Both the position numbers and the translations under genes were made by a program. Shown piece by piece: positions 22,935 through 34,200 of a stretch of 64,000 nt of DNA. Origin of the DNA: Ariolimax columbianus (Eukaryota > Mollusca > Gastropoda > Stylommatophora > Arionidae); contig JAVGWX010000013.1 of the NCBI GenBank assembly GCA_036924085.1, positions 64,933,157 to 64,997,156 on the forward strand. The letters are read 5' to 3'. The notes under the pieces are model-generated. The model did no database searches and was not told where the DNA came from. It saw only the letters and a list, made by a program, of their open reading frames with translations. The stretch's first letter is position 1. Each line of letters begins with the position of its first letter.

Positions 22935-24620
22935 AAGGTCTACTGAGAAAATCTTGATTGTTAAATTTTAAAAAGTGTACTTCGACTATTTTTCCTCCAT
23001 TAATGTCTGACTAAAACCTTTTCATTAGTTTAAAACTGGTTACACAGAGCAATAGAAACGTCTATGTAAACTTTAAATTACCTCATGTGGCCTGGGAGAT
23101 GCACCAATAATTATCATCACCCTCCAGTACCAATAAAAGACTCAAAAAACTATTGACAAAGACAATGTCTCTAAAAACTGGGCAGGAACAAACATCACTG
23201 CAGTGACAGCTTATTCCCTCACCCCATAAACGTCTCATGTCAATATTGTAAAAAAATTGAAATATCGTAATACATTCAATAGATATCAAGCAGTGCTAAA
23301 GAGCATCTATACAGTAAAGCTCAACATATCTTAAAACTGGCATTCGTTCCTGTGCAGATTATGAATTCTAAAATGCAGATTATGGATACTAAAATGCGCC
23401 AACAGAATCAATCGTAAATCAATTGTTAGTAGGCACGGAGTTAGTAGCACACCAAGTCAAAAATGAGCATTTGAATGAATGAGTGTCTGAGGTGTGATAG
23501 AGCTGTTACAGTGCATGCCCCTGATGGCAAGACTCATGTGCTATGTGACCTAGTCGGTCAAACTTTAGTCTACCTACTGTTCAATTGGTACCTGACTCTG
23601 GACGGCCAGGTAGCTAGGAAGAGGAGAAGTGATTACCTCAGCTCACACAAGCTGAGACCATGTACAATAAAGTTTTGAAACACTCTGTCCCTGATGGCAG
23701 CATCCCGCAGGGTGCAAGTTTCTACTTTGAAGAACCGTCATTTTGTAGACAAACATACACACACAAGAGAACAAATTTGAAACGGTGAGTTTGTTAACGG
23801 TCACAGATTTAAAGAGAAAGTAATTAAGTGCTGTATATGCTCATCTGCTTGAGTGTTGCCAGGGCCTGAACAGGGAGCATTGAACTGTAACCTGCCAGGC
23901 ACGTCATTAGAGGTGAATGAGGAGGGTTAGGCATGGGACTGGCTACCCCAGAAACACTAGGGTCCTAGATGCCATCTACATAGAAAACCTGTTGCTATGA
24001 AGCCACTATCTTCTATCATGTTTGAAACCCTGCAAGATACATTTATGTAGGAGCTGTGTCCGCACTTGCTTATTCCAGCACATTTTATGTAATGTAAATT
24101 GCCCCTTATCTTAAATCTATCACACTAACCTCTGCTAGCCACACATTGTTCTTCTCCTGATATATTTCCTCATTAGATATTATAAAAAGAGTTATGGATT
24201 AGGCCTGGATAATATCTGCGTTTAGAGAAATATTGTGGCTTATTTGGTCTTTAATCCCCATATTTAAGTTTTTTTTCCATATCAGCAATGTGGTCGTCTC
24301 ACTTTCTAATCACTATAGCACGCATAGTGTGGCTTGTAATTTCCACCAACAATTTGCTTTTAACTGTAACAATTTTACCAGCTGTTATAACTATCTTGCG
24401 GCCTATTTCACTCATATCCATGCCTTGGTTATTAAGTTTGATTAGTTTATGCTTTTATGGATTCAAAAACTTCAACAGATATAGTTTGGTCAATGCTTGA
24501 TAACTTGGCTGGTATTTGTTGCAGACCTATGCTCCATCGGGAGCTGAAAGGGTTTTGATTTATGAAGTATGCCTGTCACTACTGAATTTTGCAGTATGTA
24601 ATTCAATGAATTAATTATTA
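22935..24620. other. Non-genic stretch
   Basis: Only a short segment at about 23880-24000 is recognisable, as a dispersed repeat shared with 5950-6040. Confidence 0.4.
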
Positions 24621-24622
24621 AT

Positions 24623-24880
24623 TGGGGGACGGCATGGGCTAGTGGTTAAGTGACACGGCTCACAGCCCGAAGGTGCTGGGTTCGATCCCCATCACAGCAC
24701 CGGCCGTTACGTGGGGAAGCAATCCCTTAGAAAATGCAGGAGGAAGCAGACCCTTACATAAATTGCATGCCGAAGTCGGATGCACTGGGCCGACAGGCGC
24801 AAAATTAAAAAACCGCAGTGCAACGCACACCGTATTGGGGAAGAGAAATAAGGTGAACGCATATAAAAAACAAACAAAAA
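24623..24880 (+). repeat. SINE-A copy, near full length
   Basis: The head (ctagtggttaagtgacacgg), B box GGGTTCGATCCCC, and body to gcacaccgtattgggg are present. Confidence 0.87.
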
Positions 24881-24884
24881 ACTT

Positions 24885-25440
24885 AAATACTGAATGATAT
24901 AGGTATACGGGCAATGGACAAGCAATTAAAGGTGTTCCGTGAAATATGCATATTTTAATAAATGGGATACCTTTCATAGGCAGAAGAGATGATAAACAAG
25001 AAGGTATGACAAGTTAGGAGTCAAGAGAATTGAGTTGGCCAGCTTTGGTCTTTGAAAAAGACATCTTGATGAAAGATATGAACAAAATAAAAGTAGAGGG
25101 TAAACGTTTGAGGAAGGCAAGACTATAAATGGAAGGATAAAATCAAGAGATAATAAAATGACTCGAATTACATCCAACAATGCAGAAGAAAGAAGAAGAT
25201 GAAGATACATTTTCACTAAAATCCTAAGGTAGATATTTAATGAGTTGACTTCCCTGTATTTATTTGCATTTGCAATAGTAGAAGCTGACTTCATCTTATT
25301 CAGTCCGGTGTCGAGAATCTGCAAACAAATTTCAGTTTTATGACCATAGTTACATATGAACAACTGGGCTGCCATAAAAATTGACTCAAATCAAGGCAGT
25401 TTGTTACGACAAATACATCATCTCCTTCTTCACAGCATAG
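24885..25440. other. Non-genic AT-rich stretch
   Basis: A minus open frame at 24974-25375 has hydrophobic content but no motif that I recognise. Confidence 0.4.
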
Positions 25441-25489
25441 AACCGTGAATGGTACATTTGTAAATTAAAAATGAATTTGAAACGTTTAT

Positions 25490-26440
25490 TTATCTTTACC
25501 ACGCGGATGAGTCAGACCATTATTGAGGATGGTAAATTAAGTTGTTGCAAAAGATCTTTGTGAGGTATATCTGTTTAGTTTGTTTATGTAGATGTAATAA
25601 ATACGTTTGTAGTGGAAACTAACAGACATTCCTATCTTATAAAAGAACAGCCTCAGTGCTCTGTGGTTATTTAGAAGCATTTTTTGCCGGGATTTTGGAC
25701 CAATTTATTTATTAATAATTATAATTATGGCAGAGCACCAACAAAACGATAAAAGTAAAAGTCTTGAGAGCCTGTGTTTTTCCTGTGGCAGCTTCTGGCT
25801 GTGAATCATGGACGATTACCAAAACTTCTAGACAAAGAATCGAATCCTTCGAGTCAAAATGTTACAGAAAGATCCTCAAAATACCCTGGACAGAGAAAAA
25901 AACAAATGTAGACATTCGGCAAGAGTTGAGCATAGAGGAGAACTGGTTTATCAATTCCATTTTGGCTAGAAAAGAGACACAATGGTCTTGAGAGAACGGT
26001 GATGGAAGGTATGGTGCCAGGCAAAAGAGGAAGGGGTAGACCAAGAAGACGATGGCACCAAGATATCCAGGAATGCCTGGGTATGACTGTGGCGGAGGCT
26101 GGAGTTTTGGCAAGAGAACGAGTTTCTTTCAGACAGACTGTGATGAAAGCGACGTTCTACAAAGGACATGCTACATGATGATGATGATGGACCCTAATCT
26201 GTGAGTCTAAATGATTGTGCTATTTCACAAATATTTTCACCTTCATCTTGTATCTCAGAAACTAACACACACAAATAAATCACCAACAAGTTCTTTATTA
26301 ATTTATGTCACTACACACAACAGAATCAACCAACAGACCAATAAATAAAATAGTTACAGGCTCTCAAAGTCAACAATCATAGTCAAACTGATGTGCTGAA
26401 AATTCATGTGGATGCAGGGGAAATTGCGTAAATTTTTAGT
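25490..26440 (+). repeat. Repeat G copy interrupted by an RTE-like fragment
   Basis: Flanks at 25490-25690 (tgtttagtttgtttatgtag) and 26215-26440 (tgtatctcagaaactaac, then caacaagttctttattaat) match continuous copies at 37265-37910 and 41620-42175. Confidence 0.65.
25740..26190 (+). mobile_element. RTE-like LINE 3' fragment with TGATGATGATG tail
   Basis: The open frame reads VAASGCESWTITKTSRQRIE then KCYRKILKIPWTEKKTNVDI. A frameshift follows, into a basic GRPRRRWHQ-like region. It ends in atgatgatgatgatgg, the short tandem tail typical of RTE elements. Confidence 0.8.
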
Positions 26441-26489
26441 ATGGTGGGGTAAAGGTTATCAAGATTGGGTTGCCAGACCAATGGATTTT

Positions 26490-27140
26490 CTTCCCTTCCT
26501 TACTGTTACATTAACTTAACGTCTTTATCTGGTTTAGAAGACTCTTCAGAGACTGTATACAACCAGTTTCATTTACATTACCTTGCTCTAAAAGCTATGC
26601 GCATACAATCTATTCTTAAATACATTAGTTATCCTTGCCTCCACTACCTCCTGTGGCAATGCATTCCAAGTATTCACTACTCTCTGACTAAAATTTTCCT
26701 AACATCTAATCTGGACTTCTCTTTAGTTAATTTGTAGTTTTGCCCTCTTGTTCTTGTGGGTGGTTGTATTTTTGAAAAACTTGTTATAATCTAATTTATC
26801 CGTTCCTCTGATCAACCTATAAGCCTGTATTAAGTTACCTCAAATTTTTCTCTTTTCTAGACACTGTAGACCGGTTTTTCTGAGTCTTTCCTCATAACTG
26901 TAATCCCACTATCAGCTTTGTCGCTCTTTTTTGTATTCTTTCCAGCATATTTATATCCTCTCTATGGTAAGAATTCCACATCTGTACACAATACTCCAAT
27001 CTAGGTCTAACTAATGCTTTATACAGTTTGACTATCACTTCCTTGCTTTATGTTTAATATTTCTTTTTATTATACCTAACATTGCATTTGCCTTTTTCAT
27101 TGCTACCTGAACTTGCTCACTCACCTTACCTGTATGATCT
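26490..27140 (-). mobile_element. CR1/L2-like LINE 3' fragment
   Basis: Minus-strand frames give [36 protein letters not shown], then [18 protein letters not shown] and FKNRLYAHSF. The last is the hallmark C-terminus of CR1/L2/Jockey-group RTs. Several stops make it a pseudogene. It is the longest of five such tails here. Confidence 0.82.
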
Positions 27141-28019
27141 ATTATAACCCCTATCACAACAACGAGAACAGCATGTAATGGTCCTATTATGTCCTCCTAA
27201 TAACAGGACCCTGTGATCCACATATGGGATTTAATTAAAAGAGTAACCCCATCTATCTTGACATTGCCCACATAGGCAGGTGTAAAATAGCCAAGTGGGT
27301 TTAAAAGAAAATTCTAGAATTTTATTAATAAAAGAGTGAATCTTTTTAAAAAGGTTTCTGAAGAAGAAATACAATTTTAGATATAAAATTAACAACAATA
27401 AATGTGCCAGGTACATATGATACAGATCAAGCAATATTAAAAATGTGTTGCCAGCAAGGACATGCAATCTACTGCATCCGTGTTCAATGAATGCATATTT
27501 GGCTTTCGATGCCTGGTAGGAGAAGCCAAATGTGCTATTAAGCCATGACATTAAAAGTAAACATTACATTGGCAACAATACTTATCACATTACAAAAAAA
27601 TTGTCAGTAGGAGATGATGTGATTTAATTCATTTAAAAAAAACATGTAAATTAAGAGAAAATGTTGGTGGATGTAGATTAGCAGATCTACTTTTTTTAAA
27701 AACTGTTTTAAAAACAGTCAACAGTTTTTACAACTTTCATGTGGTTTCTGACACAAGCATCTTAGCATAGAAGTTCCTGTATGTTTGAAAAGGAAACCTA
27801 CGAACACATACTCAGATATTATAGAGTACAAGGAATATTTGAGTCAATGACTCGCTTTTCTAGAGAATTACAAAATAATAAGGATTTTATGATCTGCATT
27901 CTTCTGAAAGCTGAAGATATACCTGAAGCTGGAATTGAACACTTTACAAAGAAGCTCAGGACACATGCAGAACTAGCTCAGGATGTATGGTTTACCACAC
28001 GGGAAATGTAGTCTAAAGC
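27141..28019. other. Stretch with an unassigned 76-residue open frame
   Basis: The plus frame 27781-28011 (MFEKETYEHILRYYRVQGIF and following, ending WFTTREM) is hydrophilic with balanced composition but matches nothing I know. The minus strand has TTTATT near 27318, a possible AATAAA for the reticulon transcript if its 3' UTR extends across the satellite. Confidence 0.35.
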
Positions 28020-28149
28020 TGGGCAAAGAAGCATAGTTTGGTTTACCAAAAAGGTAAGAATATCCAAAAGCACAATATGGTTCACTGTAAATGTAAAATT
28101 ATATCAAAATTAGAAGTAAGGGTCACTATGAAGATACAAATATCCAACA

Positions 28150-30690
28150 GTGGTAGAGAATTATGGTTCACTATGAAGGTAAGAATAAATATTAGAAGGA
28201 AGATTCACTATGAAGGTAAGAATATCTAAATATTAGAAGGAATATTCACTATGAAGGTAAGAATAAATATTAGAAGGAAGATTCACTGTGAAGGTAAGAA
28301 TATCTAAATATTAGAAGGAATATTCACTATGAAGGTAAGAATAAATATTAGAAGGAAGATTCACTGTGAAGGTAAGAATATCTAAATATTAGAAGGAATA
28401 TTCACTATGAAGGTAAGAATAAATATTAGAAGGAAGATTCACTGTGAAGGTAAGAATATCTAAATATTAGAAGGAATATTCACTATGAAGGTAAGAATAA
28501 ATATTAGAAGGAAGATTCACTTTGAAGGTAAGGATATCTAAATATTAGAAGGAATATTCACTATGAAGGTAAGAATATCTAAATATTAGAAGGAATATTC
28601 ACTATGAAGGTAAGAATATCTAAATATTAGAAGGAATATTCACTATGAAGGTAAGAATATCTAAATATTAGAAGGAATATTCACTATGAAGGTAAGAATA
28701 AATATTAGAAGGAAGATTCACTTTGAAGGTAAGGATATCTAAATATTAGAAGGAATATTCACTATGAAGGTAAGAATATCTAAATATTAGAAGGAATATT
28801 CACTATGAAGGTAAGAATATCTAAATATTAGAAGGAATATTCACTATGAAGGTAAGAATATCTAAATATTAGAAGGAATATTCACTATGAAGGTAAGATA
28901 TCTAAATATTAGAAGGAATATTCACTATGAAGGTAAGAATATCTAAATATTAGAAGGAATATTCACTATGAAGGTAAGAATATCTAAATATTAGAAGGAA
29001 TATTCACTATGAAGGTAAGAATATCTAAATATTAGAAGGAATATTCACTATGAAGGTAAGGATATCTAAATATTAGAAGGAATATTCACTATGAAGGTAA
29101 GGATATCTAAATATTAGAAGGAATATTCACTATGAAGGTAAGAATATCTAAATATTAGAAGGAATATTCACTATGAAGGTAAGAATATCTAAATATTAGA
29201 AGGAATATTCACTATGAAGGTAAGAATATCTAAATATTAGAAGGAATATTCACTATGAAGGTAAGAATATCTAAATATTAGAAGGAATATTCACTATGAA
29301 GGTAAGGATATCTAAATATTAGAAGGAATATTCACTATGAAGGTAAGGATATCTAAATATTAGAAGGAATATTCACTATGAAGGTAAGAATATCTAAATA
29401 TTAGAAGGAATATTCACTATGAAGGTAAGAATATCTAAATATTAGAAGGAATATTCACTATGAAGGTAAGAATATCTAAATATTAGAAGGAATATTCACT
29501 ATGAAGGTAAGAATATCTAAATATTAGAAGGAATATTCACTATGAAGGTAAGGATATCTAAATATTAGAAGGAATATTCACTATGAAGGTAAGGATATCT
29601 AAATATTAGAAGGAATATTCACTATGAAGGTAAGAATATCTAAATATTAGAAGGAATATTCACTATGAAGGTAAGAATATCTAAATATTAGAAGGAATAT
29701 TCACTATGAAGGTAAGAATATCTAAATATTAGAAGGAATATTCACTATGAAGGTAAGAATATCTAAATATTAGAAGGAATATTCACTATGAAGGTAAGAA
29801 TATCTAAATATTAGAAGGAATATTCACTATGAAGGTAAGGATATCTAAATATTAGAAGGAATATTCACTATGAAGGTAAGGATATCTAAATATTAGAAGG
29901 AATATTCACTATGAAGGTAAGAATATCTAAATATTAGAAGGAATATTCACTATGAAGGTAAGAATATCTAAATATTAGAAGGAATATTCACTATGAAGGT
30001 AAGAATATCTAAATATTAGAAGGAATATTCACTATGAAGGTAAGAATATCTAAATATTAGAAGGAATATTCACTATGAAGGTAAGAATATCTAAATATTA
30101 GAAGGAATATTCACTATGAAGGTAAGAATATCTAAATATTAGAAGGAATATTCACTATGAAGGTAAGAATAAATATTAGAAGGAAGATTCACTGTGAAGG
30201 TAAGAATATCTAAATATTAGAAGGAATATTCACTATGAAGGTAAGAATAAATATTAGAAGGAAGATTCACTGTGAAGGTAAGAATATCTAAATATTAGAA
30301 GGAATATTCACTATGAAGGTAAGAATAAATATTAGAAGGAAGATTCACTGTGAAGGTAAGAATATCTAAATATTAGAAGGAATATTCACTATGAAGGTAA
30401 GAATAAATATTAGAAGGAAGATTCACTGTGAAGGTAAGAATATCTAAATATTAGAAGGAATATTCACTATGAAGGTAAGAATAAATATTAGAAGGAAGAT
30501 TCACTTTGAAGGTAAGAATATCTAAATATTAGAAGGAATATTCACTATGAAGGTAAGAATAAATATTAGAAGGAAGATTCACTATGAAGGTAAGAATATC
30601 TAAATATTAGAAGGAATATTCACTATGAAGGTAAGAATAAATATTAGAAGGAAGATTCACTTTGAAGGTAAGGATATCTTCAAATTGCTA
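28150..30690 (+). repeat. 41-bp satellite array, about 60 monomers, with higher-order structure
   Basis: The main monomer is 41 bp (contains attagaaggaatattcact and gaaggtaagaatat). A 37-bp variant (attagaaggaagattcact) alternates with it in the outer parts as a 78-bp dimer (28190-28500 and 30160-30690). Degenerate monomer-like sequence extends outward at 28020-28150 and 30690-30800. The core is highly homogeneous. It lies about 500 bases beyond the reticulon stop codon. Confidence 0.95.
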
Positions 30691-30699
30691 GAGAACTAT

Positions 30700-31202
30700 G
30701 GTTCACTATAAAGGTAAAGTTATCAAAAAATTGTGACAGAAGTATGGTTCATCATGAAGGTATAGTTATCTGGTATTGGTAGAGGTAGCATGGTTCATTA
30801 TCACTGCAAGACTATTGAAAGCCGGCTAAATTAGCATGCCCAAACAAGATGAAAAGGATGCCTAAATTTAGAACAGGAGAATGACTCACTAAGGATATGA
30901 GGAAATTAAATAACAGACACAGAGGAGTCAGAACTCACCAGAAGCTGAATACATTTGTGGACCTTCAAAATAACAATGCATAGCCCACAGCTTAGCGACA
31001 AGTGATCTACAGTATGAGTTTACAAATATGACTCTAGATCAATCAGACTTGATGGTATGCGTTTCATATTGTGGTACTAACTAAATCATATCAATATTGT
31101 CTTGGGGAAAGTTGTGGTTGCTCTTTTCTACATCAAGTCTTCCATCACCATTTCTGGTAGTCGCATGTTGAGCAGCCAAACATGAAGACTTCCCTCAACG
31201 CT
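30700..31202. other. Reticulon 3' UTR region
   Basis: Between the stop codon and the satellite I see no TTTATT (minus AATAAA) close to the stop, so the 3' UTR end is unknown. Nothing else is recognised. Confidence 0.45.
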
Positions 31203-31251
31203 CTAATGGGCTTTCTCTTTCTTTTTTAAGAATGGGAGCTTGCTCTGAATG
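31203..31251 (-). CDS. RTN: Reticulon terminal coding exon with ER-retrieval C-terminus
   Basis: Acceptor TTTTACAG is followed by one base completing an Ile codon, then [15 protein letters not shown] and a TAG stop at 31205-31203. It matches the KIPxLK.K tail of reticulons. Lys at -3 and -5 give the KXKXX pattern. The 53-bp tandem repeat block lies within about 15-20 bases upstream of the acceptor. Confidence 0.9.
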
Positions 31252-34200
31252 CTGTAAAAATTGTGTAAAATGTAGCATTATACAAGTAAAGTGCAAGAAT
31301 ATAAGTAGTGTTCCAGTTTTAAATGTAGTATTATACAAGTAAAGTGTAGAATATAAGTAGTGATCCAGTTTTAAATGTAGTATTATACAAGTAAAGTGTA
31401 AGAATATAAGTAGTGATCCAGTTTTATTATATCTGTAGTTAGGTATCAAGGATTTTTATACTAGAAATCCTGGTATTACTTACTTTCCGTGTCCAAGCAC
31501 CACGTCATATAACGTTCATCCAGAGTTCAGTGACTTGAATTTGCCCTGTCATTCGTCTTCAGCATGCCGCTCTCGTCACATGTATCCGGAAGGTTGGGAT
31601 AAGCCATCAAGTGACATGGATCTTGTACCGCACCGCAGTAGCATGTATCGCCGTCTGAGAGACCCCATCTTTTCATGTTCTTCCTACATTGTGGTTCGTC
31701 AGTTTGAAGTCTTATTTATTGTCTTCCAAAGGGAGTAGGGTAAGTGATGTCCAGGGGCAGGTTCCTCCTGAAGCTTGATACCTGGGTCCTGTATCATTTC
31801 GTGCCATAATCCAGTGTGATGTCTTTCAGGGCTTGACTGTATGGGCTTTGTTGATTTAAGGAAACTATGCTGGCATTAAAACAGGTGCATGCCTGCTGCT
31901 AGGTAGCTGAAGGTAATTCGTAATAAGTCCTTTTTTTTGGTTGCAATTTTTACTTCCTGCGGCTTAGAAGACCTGGGGAAAGGTAGGCTGCATTTTGGGT
32001 AGGGATTTCATTACTTTTAGAATTTTGCCCAGGCAGTGGCTAACAGCCTACTCTTATCAATTTTGATGTGCCAAGGCTTTTTCTTTACATGTACACAGGA
32101 TCTCCAAGTTTATTTCGTCAATCTCTAATCTGACTAGGAGCTGGTCCCACCTCCCTTGAGACCAGGGGATGCTTGTGAAGTTTGAAACTCCACCGTTTCA
32201 TGGTTTTGTTTCTTGAAAAGAAAGCACATTTTATCTCTCCGCTATTGCAACTTTCTATATCATAGTTATATTAAATGTATCAGAGTATCATACAACCCAA
32301 GGAATACATCCTTCATAGGTACCTGAATGAAGTGTAAAGGTAGCCTCATAGGAGACATTGCTGTCATCGATGAATCGTTACAGACTTCATTATGTGAAGT
32401 CGCAACTTATTTATAAGGTGGTGTGACCAGTTCCCTTCCTTCTTAAACAGTCAGTCTGGTACTGGGGCGCAAGAGACGTCGGAGCAGAATTGTACAATCA
32501 ATAAGTTGCAGGAGCCATCAGTATTCAAGCCCTTCGCCATTTCCTGAGAGTGGTCAGCCGTAGTTCGTAGTCTTTGTATATGACAAAGACAAGAACAGCA
32601 TCACTGCCCCACAGAGAGCATGACGTTAAGAGGCGAAATAACTGTGTGACATGGCATAACACTAGCCATGGTTAGGTAGTTTGTTAAGAGCAGCATAGAC
32701 TGTGCCTAACCGGCTGCAGTCTACTTTGCTCTAGTGTTTGAGTCTATTAAGATGGACTCGCTTATCAGTTAACCACCTACCGTGGCACTTGTTCCAACAC
32801 AGAGGAGTAATAAGCTACTCGAGCCTAGCCCAAAATGCAGAAATTACTCCTCCCGGTTACATCCAGCTCACACCAAAGCTGGGACATGCACAAGGGCATC
32901 TGTCCCTGTAGAAGTACAGGTCAACTAAGACTAGGAATCAGTACCTGTGGGTATGTCTGGAGTGCAGTGAAGTCTGTTCTTAGGAACACAACTTCCAATT
33001 CATCAAATGTTGACCTACCCATATCTTTTAAAGTTTCAGTGGCCTTAAGTTTCTGCAAAGTGGGGTTGTCAACATGTCGTAAGAGGTACATCAGCTTCAA
33101 AGTGGGGTTGTCAACATGTCATAAGAGGTACATCAGCTTCAAAGTGGGGTTGTCAACATGTCATAAGAGGTACATCAGCTTCAAAGTGGGGTTGTCAACA
33201 TGTCGTAAGAGGTACATCAGCTTCAAAGTGGGGTTGTCAACATGTCATAAGAGGTACATCAGCTGCACAGTGGGGTTGCCAACATGTCGTAAGAGGTACA
33301 TCAGCTTCAAAGTGGGGTTGTCAACATGTCGTAAGAGGTACATCAGCTACACAGTGGGGTTGCCAACATGTCATAAGAGGTACATCAGCTGCACAGTGGG
33401 GTTGTCAACATGTCGTAAGAGGTACATCAGCTGCACAGTGGGGTTGTCAACATGTCGTAAGAGGTACATCAGCTGCACAGTGGGGTTGTCAACATGTCAT
33501 AAGAGGTACATCAGCTTCAAAGTGGGGTTGCCAACATGTCGTAACAGGTACATCAGCTGCACAGTGGGGTTGCCAACATGTCGTAAGAGGTACATCAGCT
33601 GCACAGTGGGGTTGCCAACATGTCGTAAGAGGTACATCAGCTGCACAGTGGGATTGCCAACAAGTCATAAGAGGTACATCAGCTGCACAGTGGGGTTGCC
33701 AACAAGTCATAAGAGGTACATCAGCTGCACAGTGGGGTTGTCAACATGTCATAAGAGGTACATCAGCTTGAAGCTAAATAACAAAAATTACTTACATGCT
33801 CAAATATTTGTTGATCTGTGCCTTGGCCAGGCCAATGTAATTATCAATCTGTACCTGAAAAACAGATAAAACTTGATATTTACACTTCATCAGGTTTTGA
33901 TCAATAACCTTTTCTAGCATGCAGGCACTGTCGCCGACTGCTGTAAAATTGATGACCTCGATAATCAATTCAGACTTCTGAAATATCTGGTTATGTTTTG
34001 TTTTTTAGATTATGGATTTTTTTGGTTTTTTTATACGGTGGTGATGTTCATCCATGTACATTAGATGTTTAACTGTAGAGTTTTTTGTTCACATTTGAGA
34101 AAGTTGTTATGTTTAAAAGTGTACCTATTTAGCGTTGGGCTTCAATACCTGAGAAATTATTTATTATTGAATCAGACCAATGACCACATATCTGGAATAC

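Noticed and set aside
28150..30690. CRISPR array
   Set aside because: Units are contiguous with no unique spacers, in a eukaryotic context. The same holds for the 34-, 49-, 42- and 48-bp arrays.
33792..33854. Reticulon ending at the TAA directly after exon 5 (KYLSM stop)
   Set aside because: The stop overlaps a perfect GTAAGT donor, and an exon at 31251 supplies the expected family C-terminus in the right phase. Intron retention remains possible.
32835..33869. 344-residue plus-strand open frame with 14-residue repeats
   Set aside because: It is the translation of the 42-bp minisatellite plus flanking repeat B, antisense to reticulon exon 5. The unit length is a multiple of three, which keeps any frame open.
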